This document shows, one piece after another, positions 5,061-5,161 of a DNA stretch of 5,161 nucleotides (its first letter is position 1; every line of letters starts with the position of its first letter). The stretch is from the NCBI GenBank assembly GCA_015520115.1, contig WAQS01000089.1:1-5161 (forward strand), written 5' to 3'. Origin of the DNA: Ferroglobus sp. GTDB lineage: Archaea; Halobacteriota; Archaeoglobi; Archaeoglobales; Archaeoglobaceae. The notes under the pieces are model-generated. The model saw only the letters and a list, made by a program, of their open reading frames with translations. It was not told the origin of the DNA and searched no databases. The position numbers and the translations under genes were made by a program.

Positions 5061-5161
5061 TTAGAGGTAACTTTCGGCGAGGTCTCCGGCAATGGGAACT
5101 TTGTAGTACTCCCCTTGATACGCCTTTATCATTAGGACTATCCAGAGAATGAAGGCTAAAA
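5061..5161 (-). CDS. C-terminus of a DUF4870-like small membrane protein (partial)
   Basis: The minus strand enters the window in frame at 5161 and reads 32 residues, LAFILWIVLMIKAYQGEYYK then VPIAGDLAESYL, to TAA at 5063-5061. A hydrophobic membrane helix followed by MIKAYQGExYKxPIxGDLAE is the characteristic end of the DUF4870 (Tic20-like) family of small multi-helix membrane proteins, whose function is not established. Only this last segment is present; the start and the earlier helices lie beyond the right edge. An oligo-T terminator follows, so this gene and the UPF0173 gene, though on the same strand, are probably separate transcripts. Recognition is by motif memory, not by a search. 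Confidence 0.8.
   Translation of the reverse strand, partial: LAFILWIVLMIKAYQGEYYKVPIAGDLAESYL

Noticed and set aside
1..5161. Mobile element, CRISPR, tRNA/rRNA, riboswitch or defence system
   Set aside because: No regular repeat-spacer array, terminal inverted repeats, transposase motifs, tRNA-like folds or known defence domains were seen on either strand.

Overview
The window looks like ordinary chromosomal DNA from a hyperthermophilic euryarchaeon, most likely Archaeoglobales (Archaeoglobus, Ferroglobus or Geoglobus). This rests on a PolD small subunit gene, an ER/archaeal-type (Ser-His) signal peptidase, a UPF0248 (DUF504) protein, TATA boxes about 25-30 bp upstream of start codons, and Lys/Glu-rich proteins with AGA/AGG and ATA codons. 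The assignment to order is inference. Coding density is high. There is no mobile element, CRISPR array, tRNA or rRNA, and no gene-free stretch over 300 bases.

Layout, left to right. Positions 1-1456 (minus) hold almost all of the DNA polymerase D small subunit DP1, running off the left edge a few residues before its expected end. Divergent from it, with 19 bp between start codons, is a type I signal peptidase (1476-1970, plus). Its 3' end overlaps by 14 bp the convergent end of a two-gene minus-strand operon. The first gene of that operon is an ArsR-like winged-helix regulator with a second C-terminal HTH (2198-2710), and the second is a small DUF504/MJ1316-domain protein (1957-2211) whose start lies inside the regulator's 3' end. 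A 98-bp divergent promoter region with a TATA box for each direction separates the regulator from an unrecognised 114-aa four-cysteine protein (2809-3153, plus). Next comes an HtpX-type membrane zinc protease (3190-4188, plus). Its stop codon overlaps, within a shared TTAA, the stop codon of a convergent UPF0173 metallo-beta-lactamase-fold hydrolase (4185-4814, minus). A 246-bp intergenic region containing a diverged direct repeat follows, and then the last 32 codons of a DUF4870-like membrane protein (5061 to beyond 5161, minus).

The genes do not form one pathway. They cover replication (DP1), protein export (signal peptidase), membrane protein quality control (HtpX), a predicted RNA-end-binding protein co-transcribed with a regulator, and uncharacterised proteins. 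I do not see a new defence or mobile system. The least explained parts are the four-cysteine protein paired head-to-head with the two-HTH regulator, and the repeat in the 4815-5060 intergenic region.
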